This document shows, piece after piece, positions 8,839-17,559 of a stretch of DNA of 64,000 nt. Below the pieces are notes generated by a model, which was not told the origin of the DNA, did no database searches, and was given only the letters and a program-made list of their open reading frames with translations. Source of the DNA: Ectothiorhodospira marina (GTDB lineage: Bacteria; Pseudomonadota; Gammaproteobacteria; Ectothiorhodospirales; Ectothiorhodospiraceae); the NCBI RefSeq assembly GCF_900109495.1, contig NZ_FOAA01000001.1, positions 186,001 to 250,000 on the forward strand, read 5' to 3'. The translations under genes and the position numbers were made by a program. Positions within the stretch are counted from its first letter, which is position 1. Each line of letters begins with the position of its first letter.

Positions 8839-9187
8839 CGCCCCTCACCCCAACCCCTCTCCCCCGGGGGGGAGAGGGGCTCGTTACGTATCTTTCACGT
8901 GAAAGAACCAACTCACCTACCGACACTCCCCTCTCCCCCGGGGGGGAGAGGGGCTCGTTACGTATCTTTCACGTGAAAGAACCAACTCACCTACCGACAC
9001 TCCCCTCTCCCCCGGGGGGAGAGGGGCTCGTTACGTATCTTTCACATGAAAGAACCAACTCACCTACCGATACTCCCTTCTCCCCTTGGGGGAGAAGGGC
9101 TGGGGATGAGGGGGTTGAGGCAGGCACTATGCCAGCCCTTGCCCCTCACCCCAACCCCTCTCCCACGGGGGAGAGGGGCTTGTGATG
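8839..9187. repeat. Palindromic repeat array with three copies of a 73-74 bp unit containing TCTTTCACGTGAAAGA
   Basis: The gap between nrdR and glyA holds five palindromes of the CCCCTCTCCC/GGGAGAGGGG or CCCTTCTCC/GGAGAAGGG type. The first three alternate with a spacer carrying a 16-base dyad: TCTTTCACGTGAAAGA at 8891-8906 and 8965-8980 (perfect), and TCTTTCACATGAAAGA at 9038-9053 (one change). No gene is seen in the 373 bases. Confidence 0.93.
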
Positions 9188-9195
9188 CATGAGCC

Positions 9196-10449
9196 TTAGC
9201 TGGCATACACCGGCAGGCGCTTGCACACATCCAGCACCTTGGCCTTGACCTGCTCGATGACCGCCTCGTTGTTCAGGTCGTCCAGCACGTCGCAGATCCA
9301 GCCGGCCAGCTCACGGGATTCCTTCTCGCCAAACCCACGGGTGGTGATGGCGGGGGTGCCGATGCGCAGACCACTGGTCACGAACGGGGACTGGGGATCG
9401 TTGGGCACGGCGTTCTTGTTCACGGTAATGTTGGCATGGCCCAGGGCGGCGTCCGCCTCCTTGCCCGTGATGCCCTTGTCGATCAGGTCCACCAGGAACA
9501 GATGGTTGTCGGTGCCGCCGGAGACCACCTTGTAGCCGCGCTTGATCATCTCGTCGGCCATGGCGCGGGCGTTCTCGACCACCTGTTGCTGGTAGGCCTT
9601 GAAGTCCGGCTCCAGGGCCTCCTTGAAGGCCACGGCCTTGCCGGCGATGGCATGCATCAGCGGGCCACCCTGAGTGCCGGGGAAGACCAGGGAGTTGAGC
9701 TTCTTCTCGATCTCCGGGTTGCTCTTGGCCAGGATGATGCCGCCGCGCGGGCCGCGCAGGGTCTTGTGGGTGGTGGAGGTGGTCACATCGGCGATCTGTA
9801 CCGGGCTGGGGTAAACACCCCCGGCCACCAGGCCAGCCACGTGCGCCATGTCCACCAGCAGGTAGGCACCCACCTTGTCGGCGATATCGCGGAAGCGCTG
9901 CCAGTCCACCACGCGGGAGTAGGCGGAGAAGCCGGCCACGACCATCTTGGGCTTATGCTCCAGGGCCAGGCGCTCCACCTCGTCGTAATCGATGTAACCC
10001 TGATCATCGATGCCGTAGGTGATGGCGTTGTAGATCTTGCCCGAGAAGTTCACCTTGGCGCCGTGGGTCAGGTGGCCGCCATGGGCCAGGCTCATGCCCA
10101 GTACGGTGTCACCCGGGTTCAGCAGCGCCATGTAGACGGCGGCATTGGCCTGAGAGCCGGAGTGGGGCTGCACGTTGGCGTAGTCGGCGCCGAAGAGTTG
10201 CTTGGCGCGATCGATGGCCAGCGTCTCGGCCACATCGACGTACTCGCAGCCGCCGTAGTAACGTTTGCCTGGGTAGCCCTCGGCATACTTGTTGGTGAGC
10301 ACGGAACCCTGTGCTTCCAGAATGCGCGGGCTGGCGTAGTTTTCGGAGGCGATCAGTTCGATGTGCTCTTCCTGACGGCGTGATTCGGACTGGATGGCCT
10401 GCCACAGCTCATCGTCGTACCCGGCGATACTCATGTGGATGGAAAACAT
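9196..10449 (-). CDS. glyA: Serine hydroxymethyltransferase
   Basis: PLP enzyme that interconverts serine and glycine and loads C1 units on tetrahydrofolate. The 417-residue protein has family hallmarks: [34 protein letters not shown], and the PLP-lysine motif [15 protein letters not shown]. The ATG at 10449 has GGGGAG eight bases upstream, supporting the start MFSIHM; many homologs begin at the second methionine. It points away from the divergent TAXI receptor gene. Confidence 0.98.
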   Translation of the reverse strand: MFSIHMSIAGYDDELWQAIQSESRRQEEHIELIASENYASPRILEAQGSVLTNKYAEGYPGKRYYGGCEYVDVAETLAIDRAKQLFGADYANVQPHSGSQANAAVYMALLNPGDTVLGMSLAHGGHLTHGAKVNFSGKIYNAITYGIDDQGYIDYDEVERLALEHKPKMVVAGFSAYSRVVDWQRFRDIADKVGAYLLVDMAHVAGLVAGGVYPSPVQIADVTTSTTHKTLRGPRGGIILAKSNPEIEKKLNSLVFPGTQGGPLMHAIAGKAVAFKEALEPDFKAYQQQVVENARAMADEMIKRGYKVVSGGTDNHLFLVDLIDKGITGKEADAALGHANITVNKNAVPNDPQSPFVTSGLRIGTPAITTRGFGEKESRELAGWICDVLDDLNNEAVIEQVKAKVLDVCKRLPVYAS

Positions 10450-10581
10450 TGCGAACTCCCCGCAAAAGCGGATTGATTAGACTTCGGAAAAAGGCTTGAA
10501 TGTTAACGGATTTAGGCGCCAGAAGCACGTAAAACCCTGAAAACAGTCACAACCTGGCCCTCACCCACTGGAGGATGAACC

Positions 10582-11568
10582 ATGCACAAACGGTTGATGA
10601 AGAAAGGCTTTACCCTGCTCCTGGCAGGCCTCTCCGCCACCTGGGTCAGCACTTCGGTGATGGCGGATCAGCGCTTCCTCACCATCGGTACAGCGGGGGT
10701 GACGGGGGTGTATTACCCCACGGGTCAGCGCATCTGTCAGCTGGTGAATCAGGGTCGATCAGAGCATGGCATCCGCTGCAATGCGGAGAGTACTGGCGGC
10801 TCGGTGTTCAACCTGAATTCCATCCGCGCAGGGGAGATGGATCTGGGTGTGGTGCAGTCCGATTGGCAGCATCATGCCTACCAGGGGTCCGACCGTTTCG
10901 CCAACGCCGGGCCAGACGATCGCCTCCGGGCCGTGATGTCGCTTCACCCCGAGCCATTCACGGTGGTGGTGCGCCACGACAGTGATATTCAGCACTTTGA
11001 AGACATCAAGGGCAAGCGGGTGAATGTGGGCAACCCGGGGTCGGGCCAGCGCGGCACGGTGGAGCGCCTGATGGACGCCTACGGCTGGACCATGGACGAC
11101 TTCTCCCTCACCTCGGAACTGCCCTCACGCGAGCAGGGCCAGGCCTTGTGCGACAACCGCATCGACGTGGTGCTGTTCACCGTGGGCCACCCGTCCTCAG
11201 CCATCCAGGAACCCATTGCCACCTGCGATGCCCGCTTGGTGCCGGTAAGCGGCCAGGTGGTGGATGATCTGATCCAGCAGACGCCATACTACTTCAGCGC
11301 TACAATCCCGGCGGGCATGTATCCCGGCCAGGATGAGGATGTGGACACCTTTGGGGTGGGCGCCACCCTGGTATCTTCCACGACGACATCGGAGGAGGCG
11401 GTCTACGCCCTGGTCAAGGCCGTGTTCGACAATTTCGAGACCTTCAAGGGCATGCACCCGGCCTTTGGGGTGCTGGAGAAGGAGAGCATGGTGAAGCAGG
11501 GGCTGTCGGCGCCGTTGCATGAGGGGGCCAAGCGGTATTATCGGGAGGCAGGGCTGCTGGAGGAGTGA
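10582..11568 (+). CDS. TAXI family TRAP transporter solute-binding protein
   Basis: A periplasmic receptor of 328 residues. Residues 1-28 form a signal peptide (basic start, hydrophobic core, cleavage expected after SVMA). The mature protein starts with the TAXI hallmark LTIGTAGVTGVYYPTG, followed by GSVFNLNSIRAGEMDLGVVQSDW and RVNVGNPGSGQRGT. The start has GGAGG seven bases upstream. TAXI receptors feed fused TRAP permeases, and the permease at 86-2830 is the obvious partner by type, but the rib/nusB/nrdR/glyA block lies between them and on the other strand. Glutamate and other small carboxylates are known TAXI ligands; the ligand here is unknown. Confidence 0.95.
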   Translation: MHKRLMKKGFTLLLAGLSATWVSTSVMADQRFLTIGTAGVTGVYYPTGQRICQLVNQGRSEHGIRCNAESTGGSVFNLNSIRAGEMDLGVVQSDWQHHAYQGSDRFANAGPDDRLRAVMSLHPEPFTVVVRHDSDIQHFEDIKGKRVNVGNPGSGQRGTVERLMDAYGWTMDDFSLTSELPSREQGQALCDNRIDVVLFTVGHPSSAIQEPIATCDARLVPVSGQVVDDLIQQTPYYFSATIPAGMYPGQDEDVDTFGVGATLVSSTTTSEEAVYALVKAVFDNFETFKGMHPAFGVLEKESMVKQGLSAPLHEGAKRYYREAGLLEE

Positions 11569-11579
11569 ATGCCCTCCGT

Positions 11580-11700
11580 ACCCTCACCCCAACCCCTCTC
11601 CCGCCAGCGGGAGAGGGGCTCAAGTGCACAAAAAGCTCCCGCCAGCAGGTGAGGGGCTCAAGTTCACAAAAAGCTCCCGCCAGTGGGTGAGGGGCTTCAA
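11580..11700. repeat. Palindromic repeat followed by two decayed about 46-bp tandem units
   Basis: Starts with CCCTCACCCCAACCCCTCTCCC and its palindrome partner GGGAGAGGGGCTC. The tail then repeats twice as AAAAAGCTCCCGCCAGYRGGTGAGGGGCT with a CAAGTTCACA-like spacer. The array ends just before thiL, whose GTG start has no clear ribosome binding site, so the repeat may form part of its leader. Confidence 0.85.
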
Positions 11701-11711
11701 GCGCCTTCACC

Positions 11712-12659
11712 GTGAAAGAATTCAACCTCATCCACCGCCACTTCACCCGCCCCAGCACATCCGCTGACACCCTCCTGGGCGTCGGGGACGATGCCGCCCT
11801 CATCCAGCTCCCGGCCAACCAGACTCTTGCCGTCTGTGTGGATACCCTCGTGGCCGACGTGCACTTCCCCAAGGACACGCACCCCCGCGACATCGGCCAC
11901 AAGGCCCTGGCGGTCAACCTCAGCGACCTGGCCGCCATGGCGGCCACGCCGCGCTGGGCCACCCTGGCACTCACCCTACCCGAACACGACGACACCTGGC
12001 TTACAGCCTTCGCCGATGGCTTCCACACCCTGGCCCAGGAGCATGGCGTTGATCTGATCGGCGGCGACACCACCCGCGGCCCACTGACCATCACCGTCCA
12101 GGTCATGGGCTACGTGCCACCCGGCCAGGCCCTGCGCCGTAATGGCGCCCAGCCCGGCGACCACATCCTGGTCACCGGCACCCTGGGCGACGCCGCCCTG
12201 GCCCTGGAGCAGTGGGACGATGACCAACCCGACCCCACCCTCAGGGCCCGACTCACCCGGCCCACCCCCCGCATCGCCGCCGGACACATCCTGCGCAGCC
12301 GCGCCCGCGCCGGTATCGACATCTCCGATGGCCTCGTCCAGGATCTGGGGCATATCCTCAAGGCATCGGGCCTGGGCGCCACCCTTCAGGCCGGCGCACT
12401 GCCGCTCTCCGAGGCCTTCCGTCATGCCATGGGGGATAGCACGAATTGGCAATACCCCCTGGCCGGCGGTGACGACTACGAACTGCTGTTCACCCTGGGG
12501 GAGGCGGATGTGGACCCCATCCGTGAACAACTGGCAGGGCAGGGCAGCCCGGCCACCGTCATTGGCCGCATCGAAGCCGAACCCGGCCTGCGGGTGTTGG
12601 GCCCCGATGGCGCATCCCTCACCCTCGAACAGGGTGGTTACTCCCATTTCGGCAACTGA
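11712..12659 (+). CDS. thiL: Thiamine-monophosphate kinase
   Basis: Phosphorylates thiamine monophosphate to the active cofactor. The 315-residue protein begins KEFNLIHRHF, followed by the GVGDDAAL and VDTLVADVHFP metal/ATP motifs, AVNLSDLAAMAA, GGDTTRGP, GIDISDGLVQDL and GGDDYELLF, all characteristic of ThiL (PurM-like fold). The start codon is GTG. It is followed by pgpA after a repeat block of about 170 bases, so the ancestral thiL-pgpA pair is kept although nusB is elsewhere. Confidence 0.97.
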   Translation: MKEFNLIHRHFTRPSTSADTLLGVGDDAALIQLPANQTLAVCVDTLVADVHFPKDTHPRDIGHKALAVNLSDLAAMAATPRWATLALTLPEHDDTWLTAFADGFHTLAQEHGVDLIGGDTTRGPLTITVQVMGYVPPGQALRRNGAQPGDHILVTGTLGDAALALEQWDDDQPDPTLRARLTRPTPRIAAGHILRSRARAGIDISDGLVQDLGHILKASGLGATLQAGALPLSEAFRHAMGDSTNWQYPLAGGDDYELLFTLGEADVDPIREQLAGQGSPATVIGRIEAEPGLRVLGPDGASLTLEQGGYSHFGN

Positions 12660-12687
12660 ACAAAAAGGGGTCTGTCCCCATTTCATA

Positions 12688-12805
12688 AAGCCCCTCTCCC
12701 CTCCGGGGAGAGGGGTTGGGGTGAGGGGCGAGCGCTGGCACAGTGCCTATCCCACCCCCCCCTCATCCCCGGCCCTTCTCCCCCGAGGGGGAGAAGGGAG
12801 TCTCT
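12688..12805. repeat. Palindromic repeat pair between thiL and pgpA
   Basis: Contains CCCCTCTCCCCTCCGGGGAGAGGGG near 12690-12715 and CTTCTCCCCCGAGGGGGAGAAG near 12775-12797, with the same GGCACAGTGCCT spacer dyad as at 7080. It splits an otherwise compact gene pair. Confidence 0.85.
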
Positions 12806-12827
12806 GTAGCTTAACCCTGGCCACACC

Positions 12828-13322
12828 ATGCCCAAAAAATCCACACAAACACCCCTGGCCCGCCAGATCCTCCGTGATCCAGTGCACTTCCTTGCCTTCG
12901 GCTTCGGCAGCGGCCTCTCCCCCAAGGCCCCCGGCACGGCTGGCACGGTGGCCGCCATCCCCCTCTTCCTGCTCCTGCAAGGGCTCCCCCTGTGGAGCTA
13001 CCTGCTGATCACCGCGCTGGTGGTGGCGGTGGGCATCTGGCTCTGCGGCGAGAGTTCCCGGCGCCTGGGCGTACATGATCATCCGGGCATTGTCTGGGAC
13101 GAGATTGCCGGTTTTCTCATCACCCTGATCGCCGCCCCGGCGGGGTGGATCTGGATCATCGTGGGGTTTGCCCTGTTCCGCCTGTTCGACATCCTCAAGC
13201 CCTGGCCCATCGGCTGGCTGGATAAACACCTGGAAGGCGGCATCGGCATCATGCTCGATGATGTGCTGGCGGGTATTTATGCGCTGATCGTGTTGCAGGC
13301 CCTGGCGTGGTGGCTGATCTGA
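12828..13322 (+). CDS. pgpA: Phosphatidylglycerophosphatase A
   Basis: Membrane enzyme that dephosphorylates phosphatidylglycerol phosphate in phospholipid synthesis. The 164-residue protein has the PgpA pattern: FGFGSGLSPKAPGTAGTVAA with the conserved GTxGT region, HDHPGIVWDEIAGFLIT with the acidic metal-binding cluster, and DILKPWPIGWLDKHLEGGIGIMLDDVLAGIYA. About four hydrophobic segments are present. Confidence 0.96.
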   Translation: MPKKSTQTPLARQILRDPVHFLAFGFGSGLSPKAPGTAGTVAAIPLFLLLQGLPLWSYLLITALVVAVGIWLCGESSRRLGVHDHPGIVWDEIAGFLITLIAAPAGWIWIIVGFALFRLFDILKPWPIGWLDKHLEGGIGIMLDDVLAGIYALIVLQALAWWLI

Positions 13323-13350
13323 GTCGACTCCCGCGTATAAGGTGGTGGCC

Positions 13351-13593
13351 CCTGTGGGAGCGGCCCTCGGCCGCGAATGGCCTTTCGAAAAAGACTCCGA
13401 TGTGTCCGGACCTCGGGGGGAGCGGGTTCCTGTAAGCGGGCTTCAGCCGCAGGAAGCGGCTGCAGAGCCTACATGGATGTATTCACGGCGTCCCGCTGGA
13501 AGGAACCCGCTCCCCCCGAGGTCCACTACGATCTCTGGCTGGGGCGGCGGCTGAGGGTTCAGCCATTCGCGGCCAAGGGCCGCTCCCACGGGG
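13351..13593. repeat. REP-flanked nested palindromic element, copy 1 (243 bp)
   Basis: The left end GTGGGAGCGGCCCTCGGCCG and following CGAATGG is repeated inverted at the right end (13563-13593). Inside is a second inverted pair, GGACCTCGGGGGGAGCGGGTTCC against GGAACCCGCTCCCCCCGAGGTCC, and a third around GCTTCAGCCGC/GCGGCTGCAGAGC. The element is nearly identical in layout to 27031-27274. The ends resemble Pseudomonas-type REP sequences; no RAYT transposase gene is in the window. Confidence 0.93.
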
Positions 13594-13693
13594 GGCAGGG
13601 GGGACGTCGATGCCGATCTCGCCAGCCAATCCCACTGGGGCCAGCGGGCGGTGGGCAGGAGTGCGCGGGGGCGTGGCAGGCTATACTTTCCTC

Positions 13694-14365
13694 ATGAGAG
13701 CTTACTTTTCCTGTTCCGCTCGGGTCACCCTGTTGACGGGCCTGCTGCTCCTGTTGGCATCGCCGGGCGCGGCTGCCCTGGACATCCAGGTGCTGGGCGT
13801 GTTCGGTCAGCAGGCGGTGATGGAGTTCGACGGCGAACGGCGGGTGCTGCGGGTGGGGGAGGTGAGCCCCGAGGGGGTGACGCTGCGGGCGGCGGATAGT
13901 CGCAGCGGGACCGTGACCGTGGAGGTGAACGGGCGAACCACACAGATCGGGATTGGTGGGGGGCGTGCGGGTGGCACTTTCCAGGCGCGGTCATCGGCGT
14001 CGGCGCGGATTTATCCCAATTCGCGAGGAGCTTTGACCACTGCCGGGGCGGTGAATGGTCATGCACTGACCTTCCTGGTGGATACGGGGGCCTCAGCGGT
14101 GGTGCTCAATGCCTCCGAGGCCCGGCGCTTGGGCGTGGATTATGCGCGCGGCACGCTCACGCCGGTGCAGACGGCATCGGGGACGGAGTTTGCCTACCGG
14201 GTCACACTGGATCGTGTGCGGGTGGGGGGGATTGAGCAGCGCAATGTGCCGGCGCTGGTGCTCCAGGGGAGGGAGCCGCCCATGGCCCTGTTGGGGATGA
14301 GTTTCCTGGGGCGGGTGGAAATGCGCAATGAAGGGAGTGCGTTGGTGCTGGAGGGGCGATACTGA
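13694..14365 (+). CDS. Secreted retropepsin-like (clan AA) aspartic protease
   Basis: A protein of about 224 residues. The N-terminus has a hydrophobic signal segment (LLTGLLLLLASPGAAA), then a small beta-rich domain (about 25-90), a linker, and a single aspartic-protease domain with the catalytic motif LVDTGASAVVLN and the later hydrophobic ALLGMSFLGR. This matches the TIGR02281-type family of bacterial periplasmic or membrane-anchored retropepsin-like proteins, which act as dimers. The ATG at 13694 gives the signal peptide. There is no Shine-Dalgarno sequence, and TATACT lies only about ten bases upstream, so transcription may start close to the start codon. The substrate is unknown. Confidence 0.88.
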   Translation: MRAYFSCSARVTLLTGLLLLLASPGAAALDIQVLGVFGQQAVMEFDGERRVLRVGEVSPEGVTLRAADSRSGTVTVEVNGRTTQIGIGGGRAGGTFQARSSASARIYPNSRGALTTAGAVNGHALTFLVDTGASAVVLNASEARRLGVDYARGTLTPVQTASGTEFAYRVTLDRVRVGGIEQRNVPALVLQGREPPMALLGMSFLGRVEMRNEGSALVLEGRY

Positions 14366-14434
14366 GACCTCTCACTGAGACCTCTCACTGAGACCCCTCA
14401 CCCCAACCCCTCTCCCCGGCGGGGAGAGGGGCTT
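14366..14434. repeat. Short TGAGACCTCTCAC triplication plus palindromic repeat
   Basis: Three near-copies of TGAGACCTCTCAC lead into CCCTCACCCCAACCCCTCTC and its partner GGGGAGAGGGG. The block lies between the convergent protease and RND permease genes, where the hairpin could act as a transcription barrier for both. Confidence 0.75.
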
Positions 14435-14445
14435 ATTCTCCGACA

Positions 14446-17400
14446 TCAAGCTGTCTGCGCCTGTCCCCACCATCCTGCCAACCGCTCATGAATCGCCAGC
14501 AGCGCCGGAATCAGCACCAGTACCAGTACCGTTGCAAAGGCCAGGCCGAAGACGATGGATACTGCCATGGGGATCAGGAACTGGGCCTGCACCGAGCGCT
14601 CGAACAATAGCGGCATCAGACCGGCGATGGTGGTGAACGAAGTGAGTACCACGGCGCGCAGGCGCTGGCAGGAGGCCTCGATGATGGCCTCATCCTGTGC
14701 CAGGCCTTCGCCCCGCAGTGACTGGTAGAAACTTACCAGGATGATGGAGTTGTTCACCACAATGCCGGTGAGGCCGAACAGACCGAACAGGGAGAGGATG
14801 GTCAACTCCATGCCCAGCACCCAGTGACCCACCAGGGCCCCCAGCAGGCCAAAGGGGATGATGGCCATGACCACCAGGGGCCAGCCATAGGAGCCGAACA
14901 CCCAGGCCAGGGTGAGGTAGATCAGGGCCAGGGCGAAGATCAGGCCGGTGCGCATGTCCCCCAGGGTTTCTGCCTGGTCGGCGGCGCGCCCTTCAAAGGA
15001 CCACTCCACGGCGTAACGCTGGGTGAGTTCCGGCAGCACCTCATCGGCCAGTTGTTCACGGATGCGCCCGGCATTGTTCACCGAACGGTCCACCTCGGCG
15101 GAGACGGCAATCGCCAGCCGGGTCTCGGCCCGGCGCAGAGTCTCGAAGCCCTGGCGGGGGCGAAGGTCTGCCACGGTGTCCAGCGGCGCCATGCCCCCGT
15201 CGGGCAGAATGACCGCGAAACGATCCAGGGTGACCGTGTGATGCCGCTCATCGTCGGGGAGTAGCACCCGCACCTCGATCTCTTCCAGGCCCTCCTGGTA
15301 GATCTGGGCCAGATGGCCATCGAACGCTGCCCTGAGCTGTTGGCCGAGGGATTCAGTGGTCAGCCCCAGGGACAGGCCCTCCGGCGTGAGCCGATAGATG
15401 AGCTGTTCGCGCCCGAAGGGCATGTTGTCCTCCACTGCAAACACGCCCGGGAAGTCATTGAGGGTTTCTGCCAGATCCAGCCCGGCCGCCTTGACCTGTT
15501 CGGGGTCTTCCCCGGTCAGGCGCACATCCACGTCCCGCCCCGGCGGCCCGGATTGACGCTCAGTGATGCTGAACAGTTCCATGCCTGCCGGCTCACGGAC
15601 GCGGGATTGCCATTCCTGGATGAACTGGGTGTTGCGAACCTGGCGTTGATCCGGTGAGACAAGTTCCACGATGATGGAGCCGAACTGGTCACCGGAGGGC
15701 GCCTGTTCACCACCGCCGCCCCCGACCCCCTGGCCGGCGCGAACGACCACGTTGCGCACCAGATCATCGCCCAGGGCCTCTTCTGCGGCGTAGAGTTCTT
15801 CTTCCATATGATTGAGGAAATCATCCACCCGTTGTGGTGGAGTGCCTGCCACGAAGTGGGCTGAGGCGTTGATCACCGTGCCCTCCGGGGACGGGAAGAA
15901 GGTGAACCCCAGCCGTCCGCCCGCCAATAAGCCCACGGCCAGGATGAGCACCGCCACACCGCCGGCCAGGGTGAGGCCTGCGTTGTTCACCGAGCCGGTG
16001 ACAACACGCCGGAACGGGCCTTGCCGAAAGTCCTCGAAACGGCGGTCAAAGCCCGCCCGGAGGGATCCAGGGCGCGGTGGCTGGACCTTCTCCAGGCTGT
16101 TCTTCAGGTGAAAGGGGAGCACCAGGAAGCTGATCAGCAGCGTGGCCAGGATCACGCAGATCACCACCAACGGGATATCGAACAGGATATTGCCGATGAT
16201 GCCGCCGATGAGCATCAGTGGCAGGAAGGCGGCCACGGTGGTCAGTGAGGCGGAGATCACCGGGGCCAGCATGCGCCGCGCCCCATGTTCGGCGGCCTCG
16301 GCGGACTTCATGCCTCGCTGGTACTGGGTGTAGGCATGTTCGCTGACCACGATGGCGTTGTCGACGATGATCCCCAGGGACATGATGAAACCGAACAGGG
16401 AGATCATGTTGATGCTGCCGCCCAGGGCCCACAGGGCCAGGAAGGCGGCAGTAAAGGAGACGGGGATGCTCAGGGCCACCCGCAGTGCCAGGCGACCATT
16501 GAGGAACAGGAACAGGATGCCCAGTACCAGCAGCAGACCACCGGCACCATTCTTGAGCAGCAGCCCGATGCGTTCCACCAGGGGCTCGTAAAACTGATCA
16601 TAGATATGGATGTCCACGTCCGGCGGCAGGGTGTGTTCCACTGAGTCAAGCCAGTCCAGCAGCAATCCGGAGGCCTCCAGGGCATCGTCGTTCTCCGTGC
16701 GTTGCAGAGCCAGTTCCACGGCGGGTTGGCCCTGGTAGCGGACGAAGGTCTGGTTGTCCCGGGGGCGGCGCTCGATCTCGGCTACGTCACCCAGCAGGAT
16801 CAGTCCGCCCTCTGCCTCGGAACGCAATGGCAACTGCGCGAAATCCATGGCCTCGCGACCCTGGTCCAGGCTGCGCAGTTGCCGGGCCGTGTCGTCGCGA
16901 CCCACCATGCCCGCAGGCAGGTCCTGGGAGAGATCGTCCACGCGCTCGCCGATCTGATTCAGGGACATGCCCAGGTCCAGCATTTGCGCCGTGGGTACCT
17001 GGATGGCCATCTGCTCTTCGGGCAGACCGGTGAATTCGATGCGGGCGATGCCCGCATCCAGTAACTGGCGTTCCAGATCCCGCACCAGCGGGCGCAGTTC
17101 TCGCAGGTCGTCCGGGCCGGTGATCAGCAGTCGGGCGATGGGCTCATAGCGGATCACCCGGGTGACCACCGGGGTTTCGGCAGCCTCGGGCAGGTTGCGC
17201 TGCTGGGCCACCCGATCCTTGACCTGGTCGGTGGCCAGGGTCATGTCGGTGCCCGATTCGAATTCCAGGGAAATGCTGGCCACCCCCAGGGAGGAGGTGG
17301 AGGTGAGGTTGCGCAGACCGTCCACGGTGCGCAGTTCCTGTTCCAGCGGGATGGTGATGCCTTGTTGCACATCCTCGGCGCTGGCACCGGTCCAGGTGAC

Positions 17401-17556
17401 CTGAACGGTGACGAAGTCCAGGGCAAAGGTGGGGAAGAACTGGGTGTTGAGCTTGAGCAGCGCCCAGGATCCGGATAGCAGCATCAGGACCACCAGCAGA
17501 TTGGCGGCCACGGGATGGCTCAGGAAGAAACCGATCACACCTCGGGAACGGGTCAT
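14446..17556 (-). CDS. RND efflux transporter permease subunit
   Basis: A 1036-residue inner-membrane proton-driven pump subunit of the AcrB/MexB superfamily. It shows the RND pattern of one N-terminal helix (HPVAANLLVVLMLL), a large periplasmic loop, helices 2-6 with GIIVDNAIVVSEH in the helix-4 region, a second periplasmic loop, and helices 8-12 ending in ATVLVLVLIPALLAI. The paired adaptor lies four bases upstream in the same operon. No outer-membrane channel gene is present, so a TolC-like protein from elsewhere would be needed. Substrates cannot be inferred. Confidence 0.94.
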   Translation of the reverse strand: MTRSRGVIGFFLSHPVAANLLVVLMLLSGSWALLKLNTQFFPTFALDFVTVQVTWTGASAEDVQQGITIPLEQELRTVDGLRNLTSTSSLGVASISLEFESGTDMTLATDQVKDRVAQQRNLPEAAETPVVTRVIRYEPIARLLITGPDDLRELRPLVRDLERQLLDAGIARIEFTGLPEEQMAIQVPTAQMLDLGMSLNQIGERVDDLSQDLPAGMVGRDDTARQLRSLDQGREAMDFAQLPLRSEAEGGLILLGDVAEIERRPRDNQTFVRYQGQPAVELALQRTENDDALEASGLLLDWLDSVEHTLPPDVDIHIYDQFYEPLVERIGLLLKNGAGGLLLVLGILFLFLNGRLALRVALSIPVSFTAAFLALWALGGSINMISLFGFIMSLGIIVDNAIVVSEHAYTQYQRGMKSAEAAEHGARRMLAPVISASLTTVAAFLPLMLIGGIIGNILFDIPLVVICVILATLLISFLVLPFHLKNSLEKVQPPRPGSLRAGFDRRFEDFRQGPFRRVVTGSVNNAGLTLAGGVAVLILAVGLLAGGRLGFTFFPSPEGTVINASAHFVAGTPPQRVDDFLNHMEEELYAAEEALGDDLVRNVVVRAGQGVGGGGGEQAPSGDQFGSIIVELVSPDQRQVRNTQFIQEWQSRVREPAGMELFSITERQSGPPGRDVDVRLTGEDPEQVKAAGLDLAETLNDFPGVFAVEDNMPFGREQLIYRLTPEGLSLGLTTESLGQQLRAAFDGHLAQIYQEGLEEIEVRVLLPDDERHHTVTLDRFAVILPDGGMAPLDTVADLRPRQGFETLRRAETRLAIAVSAEVDRSVNNAGRIREQLADEVLPELTQRYAVEWSFEGRAADQAETLGDMRTGLIFALALIYLTLAWVFGSYGWPLVVMAIIPFGLLGALVGHWVLGMELTILSLFGLFGLTGIVVNNSIILVSFYQSLRGEGLAQDEAIIEASCQRLRAVVLTSFTTIAGLMPLLFERSVQAQFLIPMAVSIVFGLAFATVLVLVLIPALLAIHERLAGWWGQAQTA

Positions 17557-17559
17557 GGA

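Noticed and set aside
8839-9187. Possible CRISPR array (regular 73-74 bp repeats)
   Set aside because: The whole unit repeats, with no unique spacers, and no cas genes are present.
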